The notes under the pieces are model-generated. The model was given only the letters and a program-made list of their open reading frames with translations, was not told the origin of the DNA and ran no database searches. From the NCBI GenBank assembly GCA_020099315.1, contig CP083650.1, positions 1 through 64,000 of the forward strand: 64,000 nucleotides of DNA, written 5' to 3'. The stretch comes from Citrobacter europaeus (GTDB lineage Bacteria > Pseudomonadota > Gammaproteobacteria > Enterobacterales > Enterobacteriaceae). Numbering within the stretch: the first letter of the stretch is position 1; every line of letters begins with the position of its first letter. This document shows positions 35,748-44,643 of this stretch, piece by piece. The position numbers were made by a program, and so were the translations under genes.

Positions 35748-37097
35748 TCACTCAAACAAATTATGGTGCAGCTTCTGTACCACCTGTTCGGCTTCGGTAC
35801 CAGGCACCAGGAAGCACAGGTTATGGCTGGACGCGCCGTAGCAAATCATGCGGATGTTGAACGGCTCCAGTACGCCGAACACCTCTTTACCCACGCCACA
35901 GGCTTTGGAAAGGTCGTTGCCAATCAGCGCCACCAGCGCTAGGCCTTCTTCCACTTCAACCCGACACAGGGCAGACAGTTCCATCAGCAGAGACTGTGTT
36001 AACAGTGTATCCCCGGTGGAGGTCGAACCGGTGGTATCCAGCGTCAGCGCCACGCTGACTTCGGATGTGGTAATTAAATCTACCGAGATGTTATGGCGTG
36101 CCAGAATACCGAAAACTTCCGCTAAAAAGCCACGAGAGTGCAGCATATTCAGGCTATGCAGCGTTACCAGCGTTTGCTTACGGCGCAGCGCCAGCGCCCG
36201 GAACAGAGGTGGATTCGCGGTTTTATTGCAGACCAGCGTACCGCCTGCTTTTGGATCCTTACTGGAGCCCACAAACACCGGGATATCGCTACGTACGGCT
36301 GGCAACAGGGTTGCCGGGTGCAGCACTTTCGCGCCAAAGGTCGCCATTTCCGCGGCCTCTTCAAAGGCGATTTCATCAATACGCTGCGCCGCCGGAACAA
36401 CGCGTGGATCGGTCGTGTAAATGCCCGGAACATCGGTCCAGATATCGACGCGTGTGGCATGCAGCGCTTCGGCCAGCAGGGCGGCCGTATAATCGCTCCC
36501 GCCGCGCCCCAACGTGGTGGTGCGGCCTTTGCCTTCACTGCCAATAAAACCCTGAGTAATCACCAGACCTTCGCTCAGACGCGGTGCCAACTGGAGCGTT
36601 GCCAGTTCAGCCAGCGCCGCGACGTCAGGTTCTGCGCGGCCAAAACGATCGTTGGTGCGCATCACTTTACGTACGTCAAACCACTGCGCCTGCACGTTGC
36701 GTTCACGCAGGATCTCGACGAACAGCAGGGTAGACATCAGTTCACCGTGGCTGACCAGTTCGTCGGTCAGTGCGATTGAGGTCGCCAGTGACGCCGCTTC
36801 TGCCAGCGTGGTGATGTTTTCCAGCAGACGTTCGATCTCTTCACGGATCACGTTTGGATAACGCAGACGTTCCAGAATATTGAACTGAATTTGACGAATG
36901 GCATCGAGTTTTTCGAAGCGCGCGGTTGGCTCCAGCCCTTCAGCCAGTGCGACCAGCAGGTTGGTGATTCCCGCGGAAGCGGAAAGTACCACTACACGGA
37001 CATTAGCATCAGAAAGCACTACATCAGCGCTACGATTCATGGCATCAAAATCCGCCACGCTGGTACCGCCAAACTTGGAGACAACTACATCAGTCAT
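35748..37097 (-). CDS. lysC: Lysine-sensitive aspartokinase III
   Basis: Phosphorylates aspartate, the first step to lysine, threonine and methionine, and is feedback-inhibited by lysine. The product is 449 residues, the E. coli length. The kinase domain starts VVSKFGGTSVAD (5-16), with GRGGSDYTAALLAEAL near 198 and DVPGIYTTDPRVVP near 222. Two C-terminal ACT domains bind lysine, including LHSRGFLAEVFGILARHNISVDLI. The leader ends CCCTGACACGAGGTAGTT as in E. coli, but upstream the lysine riboswitch aptamer is not recognisable (see findings). Confidence 0.97.
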   Translation of the reverse strand: MTDVVVSKFGGTSVADFDAMNRSADVVLSDANVRVVVLSASAGITNLLVALAEGLEPTARFEKLDAIRQIQFNILERLRYPNVIREEIERLLENITTLAEAASLATSIALTDELVSHGELMSTLLFVEILRERNVQAQWFDVRKVMRTNDRFGRAEPDVAALAELATLQLAPRLSEGLVITQGFIGSEGKGRTTTLGRGGSDYTAALLAEALHATRVDIWTDVPGIYTTDPRVVPAAQRIDEIAFEEAAEMATFGAKVLHPATLLPAVRSDIPVFVGSSKDPKAGGTLVCNKTANPPLFRALALRRKQTLVTLHSLNMLHSRGFLAEVFGILARHNISVDLITTSEVSVALTLDTTGSTSTGDTLLTQSLLMELSALCRVEVEEGLALVALIGNDLSKACGVGKEVFGVLEPFNIRMICYGASSHNLCFLVPGTEAEQVVQKLHHNLFE

Positions 37098-37189
37098 AAC
37101 TACCTCGTGTCAGGGAATGAATAGAGCGACCATGGCACATAAGGCAGAACAGAAACCGGTGCAGGCGCAAATGCAAATACCGTATTACA

Positions 37190-37298
37190 TTTCGTCCTTC
37201 AATCTGCCTCTTCGTTGGCTGCACCTGCTCACCACAGTCACTTACTTCAGTAAGCTCCTGTGGATTCTCAGGTTTGCCGCCTTGACGCATATCGAATG
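37190..37298. repeat. ERIC element in the lysC leader
   Basis: On the minus strand AAGGCGGCAAACC, then GAATCCACAGGAGCTTAC, AAGTAAGTGACTGTGGTGAGC and GCAGCCAACGAAG follow one another. These match the conserved ERIC core closely. It sits between the lysC start and its probable promoter. Confidence 0.9.
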
Positions 37299-37310
37299 AC
37301 TTTATGTATA

Positions 37311-37339
37311 TAAATAAAAGGCATGGCTTGTACTGTCAA
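37311..37339 (-). promoter_or_regulatory. Possible lysC promoter
   Basis: On the minus strand a perfect TTGACA (37334-37339) is followed 17 bp later by TATTTA, with TATATAC just beyond. Transcription from here would run through the ERIC into lysC. The -10 is weak, so this is tentative. Confidence 0.4.
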
Positions 37340-37533
37340 CGCTGGGATTATGCGGATTTTTCATGCTGCAACTGCGTTGAGTAACGGTACTAATAACAAC
37401 GCTGATAACCGCTATACTTTTTAGCCACGTTTGGCGGATGCCCTGGCAATGGCATTAAAACAATCACACTTTTCTGTGACTGGCGTTACAATCGATCTCA
37501 GTCACAATTCTCAAAATCAGAAGAGTATTGCTA

Positions 37534-39180
37534 ATGAAAAACATCAATCCAACGCAGACCTCAGCCTGGCAGGCACTACAAAAACACTTTGAAGAAATGA
37601 AAGACGTTACTATCGCGGATCTGTTCGCGAAAGATAGCGATCGCTTCACTAAGTTTTCCGCGACGTTTGACGATCTGATGCTGGTGGATTTCTCCAAAAA
37701 CCGCATCACTGAAGAGACGCTGGCTAAACTGCAGGATCTGGCGAAAGAGACCGATTTGGCAGGCGCCATCAAGTCCATGTTCTCCGGTGAGAAAATCAAC
37801 CGCACCGAAGACCGTGCCGTGCTGCACGTGGCGCTGCGCAACCGTAGCAATACACCAATCATCGTTGACGGCAAAGATGTCATGCCGGAAGTAAACGCGG
37901 TGCTGGAGAAGATGAAATCCTTCTCTGAAGCGATCATCTCCGGAAGCTGGAAAGGCTATACCGGTAAAGCCATCACTGATGTAGTAAACATCGGTATCGG
38001 CGGTTCTGACCTCGGCCCGTTCATGGTGACCGAAGCGCTGCGTCCGTACAAAAATCACCTGAACATGCATTTTGTGTCGAACGTTGATGGGACGCACATT
38101 GCTGAAGTGCTGAAGAAAGTGAACCCGGAAACCACGCTGTTCCTGGTCGCTTCCAAAACCTTCACCACCCAGGAAACCATGACCAACGCCCACAGCGCAC
38201 GCGACTGGTTCCTGGCTACCGCAGGCGACAACAAGCACGTTGCCAAACACTTCGCTGCGCTCTCCACTAACGGTAAAGCGGTTGGCGAGTTCGGTATTGA
38301 TACCGCGAATATGTTCGAGTTCTGGGACTGGGTTGGCGGTCGTTACTCCCTGTGGTCTGCTATCGGTCTGTCCATCATCTTGTCCGTAGGCTTCGACAAC
38401 TTTGTTGAGCTGCTCTCCGGCGCCCACGCAATGGACAAACACTTCTCCACCACGCCGGCTGAGAAAAACCTGCCAGTGCTGCTGGCGCTGATCGGTATCT
38501 GGTACAACAACTTCTTCGGTGCCGAAACCGAAGCGATTCTGCCGTACGACCAGTATATGCACCGTTTCGCGGCCTACTTCCAGCAGGGCAATATGGAATC
38601 CAACGGTAAATACGTTGACCGTAACGGCAATGCTGTAGACTACCAGACTGGCCCAATCATCTGGGGTGAGCCGGGTACTAACGGCCAGCATGCGTTCTAT
38701 CAGTTGATCCACCAGGGCACCAAAATGGTTCCGTGCGATTTCATCGCGCCGGCAATCACCCATAACCCGCTGTCAGATCACCATCCGAAACTGCTGTCTA
38801 ACTTCTTCGCGCAAACCGAAGCGCTGGCTTTTGGTAAATCTCGTGAAGTCGTTGAGCAGGAATATCGCGACCAGGGTAAAGATCCGGCAACGCTGGACCA
38901 CGTTGTGCCGTTCAAAGTGTTCGAAGGCAATCGTCCAACTAACTCCATTCTGCTGCGTGAAATCACGCCGTTCAGCCTGGGGGCGCTGATTGCACTGTAT
39001 GAGCACAAAATCTTCACTCAGGGCGCCATCCTGAACATCTTCACCTTTGACCAGTGGGGCGTTGAGCTGGGCAAACAGCTGGCAAACCGCATTCTGCCAG
39101 AGCTGAAAGATGGTTCCGAAGTGAGCAGCCACGACAGTTCTACCAACGGTTTGATTAACCGTTATAAGTCCTGGCGTTAA
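37534..39180 (+). CDS. pgi: Glucose-6-phosphate isomerase
   Basis: Interconverts glucose 6-phosphate and fructose 6-phosphate. The product is 548 residues from MKNINPTQTSAW; a TTG six bases upstream is rejected. The family signatures are VNIGIGGSDLGPFMVTEAL (about 148), EFWDWVGGRYSLWSAIGLSI (about 265) and DQWGVELGKQLANRIL (about 510, active-site Lys). The protein lacks the final glycine of the E. coli form. It is a single gene closed by a terminator at 39311. Confidence 0.98.
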   Translation: MKNINPTQTSAWQALQKHFEEMKDVTIADLFAKDSDRFTKFSATFDDLMLVDFSKNRITEETLAKLQDLAKETDLAGAIKSMFSGEKINRTEDRAVLHVALRNRSNTPIIVDGKDVMPEVNAVLEKMKSFSEAIISGSWKGYTGKAITDVVNIGIGGSDLGPFMVTEALRPYKNHLNMHFVSNVDGTHIAEVLKKVNPETTLFLVASKTFTTQETMTNAHSARDWFLATAGDNKHVAKHFAALSTNGKAVGEFGIDTANMFEFWDWVGGRYSLWSAIGLSIILSVGFDNFVELLSGAHAMDKHFSTTPAEKNLPVLLALIGIWYNNFFGAETEAILPYDQYMHRFAAYFQQGNMESNGKYVDRNGNAVDYQTGPIIWGEPGTNGQHAFYQLIHQGTKMVPCDFIAPAITHNPLSDHHPKLLSNFFAQTEALAFGKSREVVEQEYRDQGKDPATLDHVVPFKVFEGNRPTNSILLREITPFSLGALIALYEHKIFTQGAILNIFTFDQWGVELGKQLANRILPELKDGSEVSSHDSSTNGLINRYKSWR

Positions 39181-39207
39181 TCTGCTTCTTCCTTCGAACC
39201 GCAGCGG

Positions 39208-39293
39208 TGTTGGCTGCGTACGTTAACCCCGGTCACATAGCTATCTATGTTCCCGGGGATTAACGATCTTGCCGCCTTGCTGCAATTCGAATG
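39208..39293. repeat. ERIC element downstream of pgi
   Basis: TTGGCTGCG, then a 32-bp core palindrome (39227-39258) built on CCCCGGTCACATAG, then CTTGCCGCCTTGCTGCAA and TTCGAATGA. It is a shortened ERIC. The core is the exact reverse complement of the copy at 39951-39982 beyond yjbE. Confidence 0.9.
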
Positions 39294-39310
39294 AATTTGC
39301 AGATTGCTTA

Positions 39311-39343
39311 TAAAAAAGCCGATATTAATATCGGCTTTTTTTA
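39311..39343 (+). terminator. pgi terminator
   Basis: AAAAAAGCCGATA-ttaa-TATCGGCTTTTTTT; a strong intrinsic terminator that follows the ERIC element. Confidence 0.9.
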
Positions 39344-39650
39344 TAAGATTGCTCCAGGATATCTACGTTTTATCTTCATTACTTAATTGAGCTTAATCCT
39401 AAAATAATTTCCTAAATGTTGTTCAATATCTGGTGTTTTCGGATTTACCGGATATTGCGTTTTCTATATTTATATTTTAACTGATTGATTAAATGGATGT
39501 TATTTTATTTTATTAATCGTTATATCGCTTGTTGACTAATTATCCTAAATTCCCGTATGGCGTAATTTGCACACTTTGGCTTGTGTATACTCGATCTCGC
39601 CCGAAATTCTTTTGGGTAAATCTCCATTCATACAATGAAGGGAATTTGTG
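39344..39650 (+). promoter_or_regulatory. A+T-rich yjbE upstream region
   Basis: About 300 bp without a gene. It is very A+T-rich from 39360 to 39540, then carries the yjbE leader with AAGGGAATTTGTG. Strong regulation (in E. coli by Rcs) would act here, but I cannot point to a specific site. Confidence 0.4.
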
Positions 39651-39893
39651 ATGAAAAAAGTTCTGTATGGCCTTTGGGCTATATCTGCGCTTGCGGCGAC
39701 TTCTGTCTATGCCGCCCCCGTTGAGGTGGGTGAGGCTGCAGGGTCGGCTGCCGCGTCGGTTTCGGCAGGAAGTTCCTCCGCAACCAGCGTGAGCACCGTA
39801 AGTTCTGCGGTGGGGGTTGCCCTGGCTGCGACCGGTGGCGGCGATGGTTCTAATACCGGAACCACCACCACAACAACCACCAGTACCCAGTAA
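39651..39893 (+). CDS. yjbE: Secreted Ser/Thr/Gly-rich protein YjbE
   Basis: An 80-residue exported protein, first of the yjbEFGH exopolysaccharide operon. A cleavable signal (MKKVLYGLWAISALAATSVYA) is followed by a low-complexity chain rich in Ala, Ser, Val and Gly, ending in a threonine run TTTTTTTSTQ. It matches E. coli YjbE closely. The start ATG follows AAGGGAA; a GTG three bases upstream is in frame but not needed. It is separated from yjbF by an ERIC element. Confidence 0.9.
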   Translation: MKKVLYGLWAISALAATSVYAAPVEVGEAAGSAAASVSAGSSSATSVSTVSSAVGVALAATGGGDGSNTGTTTTTTTSTQ

Positions 39894-39911
39894 TACCGGT
39901 ACGTAGCCCCT

Positions 39912-40027
39912 AAATAATTCGCGTTGCAGGAAGGCGGCAAGTGAGTGAGTCCCCGGGAACATAGATAGCTATGTGACCGGGGTGAGTGAACGTAGCTAAC
40001 GCATCTGCAACGTGAAGTATGACGGGG
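39912..40027. repeat. ERIC element between yjbE and yjbF
   Basis: A near full-length ERIC: AATAATTCGCGTTGCAGG-AAGGCGGCAAGTGAGTGAG, then the 32-bp core (39951-39982), then GTGAGTGAACGTAGC and GCATCTGCAACGTGAAGTA. It lies inside the yjbEFGH operon and would appear as a long hairpin in the mRNA. Confidence 0.93.
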
Positions 40028-40080
40028 ATTAATTCTAACCACACTTCGGTGTGGTTATTTTGCCGCTGCGGAGAAACGTC

Positions 40081-40719
40081 GTGAAGCGACCAGCGATCAT
40101 AATGGTTTGCCTGTTACTGCAGGCGTGCTCAGCCACCACCGAAGGGTTGGGTCATTCGCTATGGGAGAGCGTGTTTGGTACTCCCGGCGTACAGATGACG
40201 GACGATGAAATCCAAAACATGCCCTACGCCAGCCAGTACATGCAACTCAACGGCGGTCCCCAGTTGTTTGTGGTACTCGCGTTCGCAGAAAACGGACAGC
40301 AAAAATGGGTGACTCAGGATCGGGCCATTCTCGTCACGCAGCATGGGCGCATTGTGAAAACGCAGCTCGGTGGTGACAACCTGATCGAGATGAATAATCT
40401 GGCGGCAGACCCGCTCATCAAACCAAATCAAATAATCGATGGCGCAACGTGGACCCGTACGATGGGCTGGACTGAACATCAGCAGGTACGCTATGCCACC
40501 GCACGCTCAGTTTTCAAATGGGATGGCGCAGACACCATCAAAGTCGGCAGCGATAACACGCCGGTACGGCTCCTCGATGAAGAGATAACTACCGAACAAA
40601 CACGCTGGCATAACCGCTACTGGATCGACAGCGAAGGGCAGATTCGCCAGTCGGAACAGTATCTTGGCGCACGTTACTTCCCGGTGAAAACCACGCTGAT
40701 TAAGGCGGCAAAATCATGA
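40081..40719 (+). CDS. yjbF: Lipoprotein YjbF
   Basis: A 212-residue predicted outer-membrane lipoprotein involved in exopolysaccharide export. The lipobox is LLLQAC within the first 16 residues (MKRPAIIMVCLLLQAC). The start is GTG 40081 with CGGAG seven bases upstream; earlier frames read from the ERIC region. Conserved segments include NMPYASQYMQLNGGPQLFVVLAFAENGQQKWVTQD and HNRYWIDSEGQIRQS. It overlaps yjbG by four bases (ATGA). Confidence 0.93.
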   Translation: MKRPAIIMVCLLLQACSATTEGLGHSLWESVFGTPGVQMTDDEIQNMPYASQYMQLNGGPQLFVVLAFAENGQQKWVTQDRAILVTQHGRIVKTQLGGDNLIEMNNLAADPLIKPNQIIDGATWTRTMGWTEHQQVRYATARSVFKWDGADTIKVGSDNTPVRLLDEEITTEQTRWHNRYWIDSEGQIRQSEQYLGARYFPVKTTLIKAAKS

Positions 40720-41453
40720 TCAAACGAGCCGTACTGGCGCTGCTGTTAAGTCTGAGCACAGCGTCCGTTTTTGCTGCGGGCAGCGTTAAGGTCTTTACCT
40801 CCGCCAGCGCAGAGCCAAAAACGCTGACCGGGGCTGAACATCTGCTCGACCTGGTTGGACAGCCGCAGTTGAGCAATAGCTGGTGGCCAGGCGCAGTTAT
40901 CAGTGAAGAGCGGGCAACGACTGAGGCGGAACGTCAGCAGCAGGCATTACTGGCCCGCCTGGCGACGCTGAGCGCTGAAGAAAGCGGTGACGATGCCGCA
41001 TCTATCAAGGCATTACGCCAGCAAATTCAGGCGCTGAAGGTGACCGGCAGACAGAAGATTAATCTCGATCCGGATGTTGTGCGCGTCAGCGAGCAAGGTA
41101 ACCCGCCGCTGCAGGGCAATTACACGCTGTGGGCCGGAGCGCAGCCAACCGATATCACGCTGTTTGGCCTGCTAAGCCACCCAGGTAAACAACCGTTTAT
41201 GCCCGGGCGTGATGTCGCCAGCTACCTCGATGGGCAAAGTCGGCTCGGCGGCGCGGATCGTAGCTACGCGTGGGTCATCTATCCCAATGGACGCACGCAG
41301 AAAGTACCGGTCGCTTACTGGAACAAACGTCACGTTGAGCCGATGCCCGGCAGCATCATTTTTGTCGGACTCTCTGATGCTGTCTGGAGCAGCACCCCGG
41401 ATGAAATCAATGCCGATATTCTTCGCACCCTGACCCAGCGGATACCCGAATAA
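40716..41453 (+). CDS. yjbG: Periplasmic exopolysaccharide protein YjbG
   Basis: A 245-residue exported protein with signal peptide MIKRAVLALLLSLSTASVFAA. The mature part has NSWWPGAVISEE and a C-terminal domain (about 135-245) with PGRDVASYLDGQSRLGGADRSYAWVIYPNGRTQ, resembling the SLBB-like soluble domains of polysaccharide export proteins. It matches E. coli YjbG end to end. Its stop overlaps the yjbH start (TAATGA). Confidence 0.93.
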   Translation: MIKRAVLALLLSLSTASVFAAGSVKVFTSASAEPKTLTGAEHLLDLVGQPQLSNSWWPGAVISEERATTEAERQQQALLARLATLSAEESGDDAASIKALRQQIQALKVTGRQKINLDPDVVRVSEQGNPPLQGNYTLWAGAQPTDITLFGLLSHPGKQPFMPGRDVASYLDGQSRLGGADRSYAWVIYPNGRTQKVPVAYWNKRHVEPMPGSIIFVGLSDAVWSSTPDEINADILRTLTQRIPE

Positions 41454-43549
41454 TGAGAAAAACTTACCTGCTCAGCTTACTGGCGCTGGGCGTAAGCGTT
41501 GCTTGCCACGGTGAAACCTGGCCCGCGCCCATTGGACCTTCGCAGTCCGATTTTGGCGGCGTGGGGCTGCTGCAAACCCCAACCGCACGCATGGCGCGCG
41601 AGGGCGAAATGAGCCTCAACTACCGCGACAACGATCAGTACCGCTACTACTCTGCGTCGGTACAACTGTTCCCGTGGCTGGAAACCACGCTGCGCTACAC
41701 CGATGTGCGTACTAAAAAATACAGCAGCGTCGAGTCGTTTTCAGGCGATCAGACATACAAAGATAAGGCTTTTGATCTCAAATTACGGCTGTGGGAAGAG
41801 AGCTACTGGATGCCGCAGGTAGCGGCTGGCGCGCGCGATATTGGCGGGACGGGCCTGTTCGATGCGGAGTATATAGTGGCGAATAAAGCCTGGGGGCCGT
41901 TTGATTTCTCGCTTGGCCTGGGCTGGGGATATCTCGGGACCAGCGGCAACGTCAGCAATCCGTTTTGCTCATACAGCGATAAATTCTGCTATCGCGATAA
42001 CAGCTACAAGCAGGCCGGCTCTATTGACGGCAGCCAGATGTTTCATGGTCCGGCATCATTATTTGGCGGTGTGGAATATCAGACTCCCTGGCAACCACTG
42101 CGCCTGAAGCTGGAGTATGAGGGGAATAATTACCAACAGGATTTTGCGGGCAAGCTGGATCAGAAGAGCAAGTTTAACGTCGGCGCTATTTATCGCGTCA
42201 CCGATTGGGCCGACGTTAACCTGAGCTATGAGCGCGGGAACACCTTTATGTTTGGGGTCACGCTGCGAACTAACTTTAACGATCTGCGGCCAAACTATAA
42301 CGACAACGCCCGGCCGAAATATCAGCCGCAGCCGCAGGATGCCATCCTGCAACATTCGGTGGTGGCGAATCAGCTAACGCTGCTGAAATATAACGCCGGG
42401 CTGGCCGATCCTAAAATTCAGGTGCAGGGCGATACGCTGTATGTGACCGGTGAACAGGTGAAATACCGTGATTCGCGTGAAGGGATCGAACGTGTCAACC
42501 GGATCGTGATGAACTCCCTTCCCGACGGGATCCGCGCGATCCGTATTACGGAAAATCGCCTTAACTTGCCGCAGGTGACGACTGAAACGGAGGTTTCCAG
42601 CCTCAAGCGCCATCTGGAAGGCGAGCCGTTGGGTCATGAAACCCAACTGGCGCAAAAACGCGTTGAGCCCGTGGTGCCGAAAACGACCGAGCAGGGTTGG
42701 TATATCGATAAGTCACGCTTTAATCTCCACATCGATCCGGTGCTTAACCAGTCGGTGGGCGGCCCGGAAAACTTCTATATGTATCAGTTGGGCGTGATGG
42801 GAACAGCGGATTGGTGGGTGACCGATCATCTGCTGACCACCGGGAGTTTGTTCGCTAACCTCGCCAATAACTATGACAAATTTAACTACACCAACCCGCC
42901 GCAGGATTCGCATTTACCACGAGTGCGTACCCATGTGCGCGAGTATGTGCAAAACGATGTCTACGTGAATAACCTGCAGGCCAACTACTTCCAGTCACTC
43001 GGAAACGGGTTCTACGGACAGGTTTACGGTGGCTATCTGGAAACCATGTATGGCGGAGCGGGGGCGGAAGTGCTGTATCGCCCGCTGGACAGCAGTTGGG
43101 CGTTTGGTGTTGATGCCAACTACGTGAAACAGCGTGACTGGCGTAGCGCGCAGGACATGATGAAATTCACCGACTACAGCGTGAAGACCGGGCATTTGAC
43201 GGCTTACTGGAATCCGTCATTCGCTCAGGATGTACTGGTGAAAGCCAGCGTGGGTCAGTATCTGGCGGGGGATAAGGGCGGAACGCTGGAAGTGGCGAAA
43301 CGCTTTGACAGCGGTGTTGTGGTAGGTGGCTATGCAACCATCACCGACGCCTCGCCGGATGAGTACGGAGAGGGTGATTTTACCAAAGGGGTGTACGTTT
43401 CCGTACCGCTGGATCTGTTCTCGTCTGGCCCGACTCGCAGCCGTGCGGCGATTGGCTGGACGCCGTTAACGCGTGATGGCGGCCAGCAGCTTGGACGTAA
43501 GTTTGGTCTGTACGACATGACCAGCGATCGCAGCGTGAATTTCCGTTAA
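41453..43549 (+). CDS. yjbH: Outer-membrane beta-barrel YjbH
   Basis: A 698-residue outer-membrane protein of the YjbH/GfcD family, thought to form a paired beta-barrel for polysaccharide secretion. The signal peptide is MRKTYLLSLLALGVSVACHG. The N-terminal region begins with GPSQSDFGGVGLLQTPTARM, a hallmark of the family, and the chain has alternating aromatic strands up to the end YDMTSDRSVNFR. It is the last gene of yjbEFGH. Confidence 0.94.
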   Translation: MRKTYLLSLLALGVSVACHGETWPAPIGPSQSDFGGVGLLQTPTARMAREGEMSLNYRDNDQYRYYSASVQLFPWLETTLRYTDVRTKKYSSVESFSGDQTYKDKAFDLKLRLWEESYWMPQVAAGARDIGGTGLFDAEYIVANKAWGPFDFSLGLGWGYLGTSGNVSNPFCSYSDKFCYRDNSYKQAGSIDGSQMFHGPASLFGGVEYQTPWQPLRLKLEYEGNNYQQDFAGKLDQKSKFNVGAIYRVTDWADVNLSYERGNTFMFGVTLRTNFNDLRPNYNDNARPKYQPQPQDAILQHSVVANQLTLLKYNAGLADPKIQVQGDTLYVTGEQVKYRDSREGIERVNRIVMNSLPDGIRAIRITENRLNLPQVTTETEVSSLKRHLEGEPLGHETQLAQKRVEPVVPKTTEQGWYIDKSRFNLHIDPVLNQSVGGPENFYMYQLGVMGTADWWVTDHLLTTGSLFANLANNYDKFNYTNPPQDSHLPRVRTHVREYVQNDVYVNNLQANYFQSLGNGFYGQVYGGYLETMYGGAGAEVLYRPLDSSWAFGVDANYVKQRDWRSAQDMMKFTDYSVKTGHLTAYWNPSFAQDVLVKASVGQYLAGDKGGTLEVAKRFDSGVVVGGYATITDASPDEYGEGDFTKGVYVSVPLDLFSSGPTRSRAAIGWTPLTRDGGQQLGRKFGLYDMTSDRSVNFR

Positions 43550-43566
43550 TCGAGCTATCCGGCAAG

Positions 43567-44019
43567 TTATATGCGACGCAATAATTTTGCCGGGTTTCCC
43601 GCATATACGCCTTTCTCGGTGATCGATTTGGTCACCACGCTTCCCGCGCCGATGACCGCGCCATCGCAGATAGTGACCGCCAGAATGGTCGCTCCACTGC
43701 CGATCGAAACATCGTCTCCAATGATAATTCTCCCCCAACTGTTGCGGTCAGCGTTGGGTTTTCCTTCGCGAAACATATCGTTGGCGAACATCACGCCATG
43801 ACCGATAAAACAGCGGGCGCCCAGGGTGACATATTCGCAGATGAAGGTGTGCGACTGAATTTTGCTGTCTGCGCCAATCTGCGTATTGCCCTGGATTTCT
43901 ACAAATGGTCCGACAAAGACGTTGTCACCCAATGTGCAGTCGTAGAGATTGGCGGGCTCATAAATCACCACGTTCTCACCGCAGGTAACGTTGCGGACAG
44001 CGGATTGTCTTATCTGCAT
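43567..44019 (-). CDS. Hexapeptide-repeat acyltransferase (WbbJ/LbH type)
   Basis: A 150-residue left-handed beta-helix acyltransferase. Imperfect hexapeptide repeats run from about 25 to 140, for example DNVFVGPFVEIQGN, GARCFIGHGVMFAND and GSGATILAVTICDGAVIGAGSVVTKSI. His74 in FIGHGVMF is a candidate catalytic base. The end VYAGNPAKLLRRI is typical of sugar O- or N-acetyltransferases. It is not in the E. coli K-12 yjbH-psiE gap. Convergence with yjbH suggests, but does not prove, a role in modifying surface polysaccharide. Confidence 0.85.
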   Translation of the reverse strand: MQIRQSAVRNVTCGENVVIYEPANLYDCTLGDNVFVGPFVEIQGNTQIGADSKIQSHTFICEYVTLGARCFIGHGVMFANDMFREGKPNADRNSWGRIIIGDDVSIGSGATILAVTICDGAVIGAGSVVTKSITEKGVYAGNPAKLLRRI

Positions 44020-44157
44020 ACTTCATCCTGTGAAATGTGTCGTGACATTCATCATTCCCCGTTGACCTGTCTTGCACAAAACATAAACAAAAAATGTAGA
44101 TCTCTGTCACATTTTTGCGTTATACAGAAACCTCGTCACTGAACAGGAGGGGCCGTT

Positions 44158-44568
44158 ATGACGTCGCTATCTCGTCCGCGCGTGGAGTTTATCTCCACCA
44201 TCTTACAGACTGTGTTGAATCTGGGGCTGCTGAGTCTGGGCCTGATCCTGGTTGTATTCCTCGGGAAAGAAACGCTGCATCTGGCAGATGTGCTGTTCGC
44301 GCCGGAACAAACCAGCAAGTATGAGCTGGTGGAAGGGCTGGTGGTTTACTTCCTCTACTTTGAATTTATCGCCTTGATTGTGAAATACTTTCAGTCAGGG
44401 TTTCACTTTCCGCTGCGCTATTTTGTCTATATCGGGATCACCGCGATTGTGCGGTTGATCATTGTCGATCATAAAGCGCCGATGGATGTGCTGATCTATT
44501 CTGCGGCGATCCTGCTGCTGGTGATCACCCTGTGGTTGTGCAATTCCAAACGGCTGAAGCGAGAGTAA
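44158..44568 (+). CDS. psiE: Phosphate-starvation-inducible protein PsiE
   Basis: A 136-residue inner-membrane protein with four predicted spans (about 14-36, 55-77, 82-103 and 108-128), of unknown function and induced by phosphate starvation in E. coli. It is nearly identical to the E. coli protein (MTSLSRPRVEFISTILQTVL). ACAGGAGG precedes the ATG. A TGT-N10-CACA motif at about 44095-44112 (TGTAGATCTCTGTCACA) could be a CRP-type site. Confidence 0.95.
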   Translation: MTSLSRPRVEFISTILQTVLNLGLLSLGLILVVFLGKETLHLADVLFAPEQTSKYELVEGLVVYFLYFEFIALIVKYFQSGFHFPLRYFVYIGITAIVRLIIVDHKAPMDVLIYSAAILLLVITLWLCNSKRLKRE

Positions 44569-44575
44569 CAGACAA

Positions 44576-44600
44576 CACGCCGCAATCGGGCTGCGGCGTG
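44576..44600. terminator. Hairpin between psiE and the NhaC gene
   Basis: CACGCCGCA and TGCGGCGTG make a nine-bp stem between two convergent genes. The T-run is weak on both sides, so it may act as a modest bidirectional terminator. Confidence 0.55.
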
Positions 44601-44643
44601 TAGACGTGGTTAATGACTGGCGAATATCTTAATCAGGCCGATT

